DNA of 64,000 nt. It comes from Malurus cyaneus samueli (taxonomy: Eukaryota; Chordata; Aves; Passeriformes; Maluridae). This document shows positions 60,601 through 64,000 of the stretch, piece by piece (the stretch's first letter is position 1; the number at the start of each line of letters is the position of its first letter). Below the pieces are notes generated by a model. The model was not told the DNA's origin. It made no database searches and saw nothing but the letters and a program-made list of their open reading frames with translations. A program made the position numbers and the translations under genes. The DNA is taken from assembly GCA_009741485.1 (NCBI GenBank), contig CM019218.1, forward strand, positions 35,464,387-35,528,386. The letters are read 5' to 3'.

Positions 60601-63600
60601 GGGGCCGTTTCCAGATCCAGGAGGAGAGCTCAGCATCACTGCTCCTGAGCCATGGCAAGCAGAGCCATCCCTAGCCATCCCTCCAAACTGGGGAACACCC
60701 TGGGATGGTGTCCACCTTCCCTCAAGGTATCCCTTCCCTGTTTCAGAGGGACAAAGCAGCAGCTTCTTCGCACCTAGCTCACTATTTTGCTGCAGGCTGC
60801 TGGTTTTCGCCCTGCCAACTCTCAACTTAAAAGTTGAGTCATTTCTGCTGCTCAGGCAGTAAGGACCCAGCCACCTCCTGCCTGGCATGAGTGGAAAGCA
60901 GAGGCTGCCACAGCCCACGGAGATGAGGTAGATAGCAGGAGATGAGCGGGAAACATACAGGAACTGGGCAATGTATTTAATCCATGATGCTTTGTGTCAT
61001 ACTGTGATTTCTAATCTGTCACCCGAGCCTTTAAGGCCTGATTCCATCCTGTTCTTAGGTGACGGCAGAGGCCAGCATGGGCAGCTGGAGATGTGCCCCA
61101 TGCCTTACCAACCCCACACATCCCAGAAAGCGGTGGCAGAGCTCGCAGCCCTTGCTGTGTGGTGTGCACCCACTCCTGCCTCCCGCGGCTGCGGGCGGGC
61201 AGCAAAGCGGGACAGCGAGACCAGGGCCCCCCTCCAGCCCAGCCCAGCCTCTCCCCAGTCCTGCCCACCGGCGTCCCAGTCCAGCCTCAGGCTTGTCCCA
61301 CGCTTGCCTGGGAAGGCTCCAACCGCGAGCCAGCCCTGCCCTCTAGTGTCACTTCTGCCACAGCCACACCTTGTAATCCAGACTATTCCCGCAGCACCGC
61401 GACTACCGATGTTCAATTAGGTGCAACTGTTTCAGGCAGACCTTGATTTTCACACCAGGGAAGCAGGAAAGGAGAAGGACGCAAACTCAGAGATTTGTCA
61501 GATGATGATGATGCATTTTGGGGTGGAAAGAAACTTGCTACTACCTTCACCTCCAGTCTCTGCCCATGGTCAAAGCAGGTACCCACTTTTCCACAGTCCA
61601 GACAAAATCCTGAGGAAGCTGGGAGGGGACAAGACATCCAGAAAACACCTTCATTAACTATTTCTTATGCACTTCCACTTAGGTGCAGTGAGACTATCCA
61701 GGCTGGGGATCCAGCATGCCCCAGATACAGAGAGAGTTTGAGAAGTGGCCAAGTTTATTAGCTGATGGGACACCTGCACTGCTTCCAGAAACAGCTCAGG
61801 TCTGCAAAGCCCAGGGCTGCTTTGATGTGGTGGAGCCCTTACAGAGGTCCTGTTGGACTCCATTGCCTCTCCATAGAGCTGAGTCAGCATGACTGCTCCA
61901 GGGACCTGGCACCAGACATGTAGAGATGGAAGAGCCCAGGCAGTGCTGGTTTTGATCCAGCTTCAAAGCTAGTTTGGATCCAGCTGGGAGCTAGCCCCCT
62001 CTGGGCTGAGCTCCAGCAGATTCTGTATGTGTGCCCCTTGTTCAAGGGTTCAGGAAGGTGTCTGAGCTGGGTGCAGCTGCATCCAAGCACTTTCCAGCTA
62101 GTGTCACCAGGCTGCTGGAGGACAGCATGTGGGGGAGGCACCAAAGCATCTTTGTGCTAGCAAAGCTGGCACAGAATCACAGCTAAAAAACCCACCTAGA
62201 CCAAAACGGTTGTGATTCCGCAGTGGCACCAGGCCTCCTCTGCACTGGGCTCTCCTGGTGTTCCGTGTTTTGCCACACTGACACTGCAGCAAATTCCATT
62301 ATCCTGCACAATAGAGAAGCAGTGCAGCACAACCCTGACAAGGCCATTCCTCCTACAAACTGGGACAGTCTGGAAAAAAGCTGTATTGTAACAGGTTACA
62401 CCGGTGCTACAAACAGGTGTTGCTTGAGGACAATACTGAGAGATTACTCAATTCTCTCCCCAGATTCATGTTTACTACTCTAGCAGAGAGAGACGTGATT
62501 CAGCTATTCTGATCTGATAAATCAGTCTTAGATTTTGCATTGGCCCTGTCCTGTCCTACCTTGACTTGTATGCTCCATACTTTATAAATGTCAGCATCAA
62601 GGATGTTTGTACTAACTGGAAATTGAATACCTATACTTGTAAAGAGCAATAAATTCTTAAATACACTGGAATGACCTCACTGATGAGCAGATTTCTTCCC
62701 ATGTCCCATTCTAGGTAGTGGAATGAATCCTTTTTCTAACCCCAAAGGCCTCTTCCTAAAGACCCAGAAACAAAAGTGACAATGTTTTCTGCTGCTCCTC
62801 TACATCACTTACAAAGGGCCTGTCCCTACAGTCAAACACACTGGTCGATATGTCCAGGTCTTTTGTGTGATCAGGAAATGCAACCTGTGCTGTCTAACCC
62901 CGGGTTTGATGTACACCCCAAAGCCTATTGCTGTTTTATCAGCCATCCTGCTGGCTAGCAGCTGATTTGCATGCTTTCAAATAGGTCACCTAATTCTAGT
63001 GGAGAGAGCTCTCCCCTTGGAGGAGCAGCACCTTTCAAGTTAAAAATGTTTTCTGCTCACATAGGAAAGAAATAAGATGCAGGAGTACATGTATGTGTGT
63101 GTGCACGCCAGCAGCAGGCAGGGTATCAGGCATGCTAGACACCAGCAGCAGCGCAAACACCTCACAAGACATGGGAGCAAGGACACTACCAGCTAGATTT
63201 CCCCACATGAAGAACCTGTCAAAGCTGCTTATTTTCCAGTCTCAGACCTCCACTGATGATAATTGTTTATTTTGTAAGCACTCGGGGAACATGAAGCAGC
63301 ACGCTCCTAAACCAGGAATAATCCTGTGCTGGCCCTTCACAATATGTGCTACCATGTTAACACACAACCAGTCAGCAGGGCAGGAAAATATTGAGGTCTC
63401 ATCTGCATATGGAAGTGAATCTTTGCTGCTGTAGCATAATAAACATATTCTGTAAGGAAGTTAAAATTATTTATCTTCTCCAAAAACAAGGCTAAAAGGT
63501 AACTGCATCTGCCCATAATCGATTGCTTGTAAAAAAACTAGCAAAGCTGTAACAAGATCCAGAGGTTGAAAACATGAACCAGGCAATGCCAAGCATGAAA

Positions 63601-64000
63601 AGGAGTGTGAATTATTTAGTGGGAATAGAATAACATCACATCAGAATAACACTGCTAGTACCCTATTGAATTCAGTCTCTGGAAGTGTTTTTAATCAAAG
63701 TCGATTTTTTTCCATAGAAGATCAGCTTTAATTCAAGTAAGAGTTAATTCACGGAAGCCTAAGACTGATGTGCAGGACGCCAGGCTACACTGTCTAAACA
63801 GCTTCAATTAGCATTATAACTTATTTATTACTACCTTTACTCTGAAATTTCTAAATCATCTACAACTTTAAACCACCTTCTCCCCAAAGCAAAGCATTCT
63901 TGTGATGCATGTAGGCAGGCACAGCTATGGCAGAGTAATTCTGCTGGTCAGTTTTTGCACCTAGGAAAGATTTTATTCAAAGCACTTGTCAAAACCATTG
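57605..64000. other. Gene-poor interval to the window end
   Basis: No supportable gene. AT-rich, enhancer-like blocks lie at about 58.06-58.34 kb (several AATTAAAT and TTTAATTG cores) and 60.28-60.52 kb. The latter contains a perfect 16-base palindrome, TTTATAGGCCTATAAA, at 60339-60354, two inverted CDX/HOX-like half-sites. From 62.3 kb the sequence becomes AT-richer. The run around 62560-62670 ends in a plus-strand AATAAA (62649-62654) but has no repeat or gene identity I can name. SLC35C1, expected on this side by human synteny, is not seen. Confidence 0.5.

Noticed and set aside
62300..62670. Possible solo LTR ending in a plus-strand AATAAA
   Set aside because: No TG...CA ends, no target-site duplication and no recognisable LTR family.
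63740..63800. Plus-strand stretch resembling the sense 3' end of a CR1/L3 element (GTGCAGGACGCCAGGCTACA)
   Set aside because: Only one short run of similarity; too weak to call without a repeat search.
1..64000. Search for a novel multi-gene system, CRISPR array, tRNA/rRNA, or neighbour genes SYT13 and SLC35C1
   Set aside because: None found: no regularly spaced repeats, no cloverleaf-like tRNA, no exon of either neighbour, and no second gene with a recognisable domain.

Overview
This is a vertebrate nuclear window, most likely from a bird. Three things point that way: a complete single-coding-exon CHST1 gene close to the human protein, CR1 retrotransposon fragments of avian or archosaur type (46.3 kb, 57.4 kb), and few interspersed repeats. 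I found no bacterial, phage or organellar genes, no CRISPR array, no rRNA or tRNA, and no second protein-coding gene that I can defend. The species is not determined.

Layout. Positions 1-3.5 kb are non-coding sequence beyond the 3' end of CHST1. The gene lies on the minus strand. Its 3'UTR is about 3.5-4.2 kb, with two AATAAA signals. The 419-codon reading frame is at 4201-5460, and a splice acceptor lies 44 bases upstream of the start codon. About 6.9 kb of intron follows, with one weak candidate for an internal non-coding exon (9138-9230). A strong CpG island at about 11.9-12.95 kb carries a near-perfect minus-strand splice donor (12372) and is the best candidate for promoter and exon 1. 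A second, smaller CpG-rich block at about 15.74-16.06 kb has its own minus-strand donor and may be an alternative first exon.

From 16 to 64 kb the window looks like a regulatory, gene-poor flank. In human the same locus has CHST1 between SYT13 and SLC35C1 (recalled synteny). Neither neighbour is visible here, so the window would sit inside that interval. The flank holds AT-rich blocks that look like conserved non-coding elements, three RFX-type X-box motifs (one pair 56 bases apart), and decayed LINEs. The LINEs are two CR1 3' fragments, an older CR1/L3-type 3' fragment at 16.8-17.1 kb, and an ancient reverse-transcriptase fragment at 30.57-30.83 kb that is still recognisable at protein level.

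The working unit is one gene, the Golgi keratan-sulfate galactose-6-sulfotransferase CHST1, plus its probable control region. I see no new multi-gene system. The items most worth a second look are the lineage-specific stem insertion in CHST1, an overlapping upstream reading frame at its start codon, the two CpG-island first-exon candidates, and the old LINE reverse-transcriptase relic inside an AT-rich, enhancer-like block.
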